Made by a program: the position numbers and the translations under genes | In this document: positions 6,248 through 6,516 of the stretch, in pieces | Layout of the letters: the number at the start of each line of letters is the position of its first letter | How positions within the stretch are numbered: the first letter of the stretch is position 1 | NCBI GenBank assembly: GCA_016839665.1 | Contig: JAEOTU010000345.1 | Location: 1 to 6,516 of the forward strand | DNA length: 6,516 nt | Reading direction: 5' to 3' | Origin: Candidatus Hodarchaeota archaeon | GTDB lineage: Archaea > Asgardarchaeota > Heimdallarchaeia > Hodarchaeales > Hodarchaeaceae | Notes under the pieces: model-generated | Databases searched by the model: none | What the model was told of the DNA's origin: nothing | What the model saw: only the letters and a program-made list of their open reading frames with translations

Positions 6248-6516
6248 CTAATCCCAATACTCACGAGTACGTGCAAAATCAGCCTCATGTTTGTAAATTA
6301 ATGCAAGGAGATCTTCTGTATCCTTTTGGGGTGCCCTAAGTATTCTGATTGCAGTCGTTGGGCCAATACCTCTTCCAGCTAATACGAATGCAGCTTTTTT
6401 TCCAAAAGATAATATTAAATCGGCTGATTTTTTTGCTGTATTGAGTTCTTTTTTCTCTTGTCGATCTAATTTTTCGTTTTTTGAAACCGATCTTTTTAGT
6501 AAACCCTTTACTCCTG
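6248..6516 (-). CDS. C-terminal end of an Lhr-type superfamily 2 DNA helicase (COG1201), cut by the right edge
   Basis: Translating the minus strand from the right edge gives 88 residues ending at TAG (6250-6248). The start and all helicase motifs lie outside the window. The tail contains LAGRGIGPTTAIRILR, a helix-hairpin-helix-like DNA-binding turn, followed by DLLALIYKHEADFARTREYWD and the stop. The pattern 'aGRGvGP.TA.RiL ... ~i...E..fARTR.~W' is how archaeal Lhr-family helicases end, so I assign it there from memory of the family rather than from catalytic motifs. The preceding 30 residues are lysine-rich and charged (KNEKLDRQEKKELN), probably a linker. Lhr enzymes are 3'-to-5' DNA or DNA-RNA helicases linked to repair. 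The convergent phosphoesterase neighbour supports the call. Hef/XPF-like proteins also end in helix-hairpin-helix modules and are the main alternative. Confidence 0.75.
   Translation of the reverse strand, partial: GVKGLLKRSVSKNEKLDRQEKKELNTAKKSADLILSFGKKAAFVLAGRGIGPTTAIRILRAPQKDTEDLLALIYKHEADFARTREYWD

Noticed and set aside
1..6516. CRISPR arrays, tRNA or rRNA genes, insertion sequences, long terminal repeats.
   Set aside because: No regularly spaced repeats, cloverleaf-like segments, transposase motifs or long inverted repeats were visible. Almost all of the window is occupied by the listed coding regions.

Overview
The window is AT-rich and reads as archaeal. The evidence is an archaeal-type nucleotidyltransferase, a metallophosphoesterase of the ICC-like COG1407 type beside the C-terminus of an archaeal-type Lhr helicase, and an A/T-rich TATA-like element just upstream of a start codon. 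The proteins are rich in Ile, Lys and Asn. An Asgard-type or other uncultivated archaeon would fit, but no marker here fixes the lineage.

Layout. (1) 1-216, plus strand: the C-terminal end of an unrecognised gene that runs in from the left edge. (2) 276-2958, minus strand: a compact three-gene ABC-2 transporter operon. It is read as ATPase (2958-1900), then a first permease (1897-1097, TTG start with a strong ribosome site), then a second permease (1082-276). Gaps are 2 and 14 bases. (3) 2959-3096: a divergent promoter region. (4) 3097-6196, plus strand: three genes in a row that probably form one transcription unit. They are a Pol-beta-type nucleotidyltransferase, a B12-binding-type radical SAM enzyme, and a calcineurin-like metallophosphoesterase. 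A 17-codon mini-ORF may couple the last two. (5) 6248-6516, minus strand: the C-terminal 88 residues of an Lhr-type superfamily 2 helicase, convergent with the phosphoesterase.

How the genes may work together. The transporter is a self-contained exporter of unknown substrate, with one ATPase and two paralogous membrane subunits. The phosphoesterase and Lhr are a recurrent pair linked to nucleic-acid repair. The nucleotidyltransferase and radical SAM enzyme lie upstream of the phosphoesterase on the same strand, and whether they share its pathway is open. No complete new system is obvious. The points most worth a second look are the nucleotidyltransferase/radical SAM/phosphoesterase grouping next to lhr, the ATGA-coupled mini-ORF, and two substitutions at normally conserved sites: His in the ATPase Q-loop, and Gln in the phosphoesterase GNHD motif.

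No tRNA, rRNA, CRISPR array, insertion sequence or integration site was seen.
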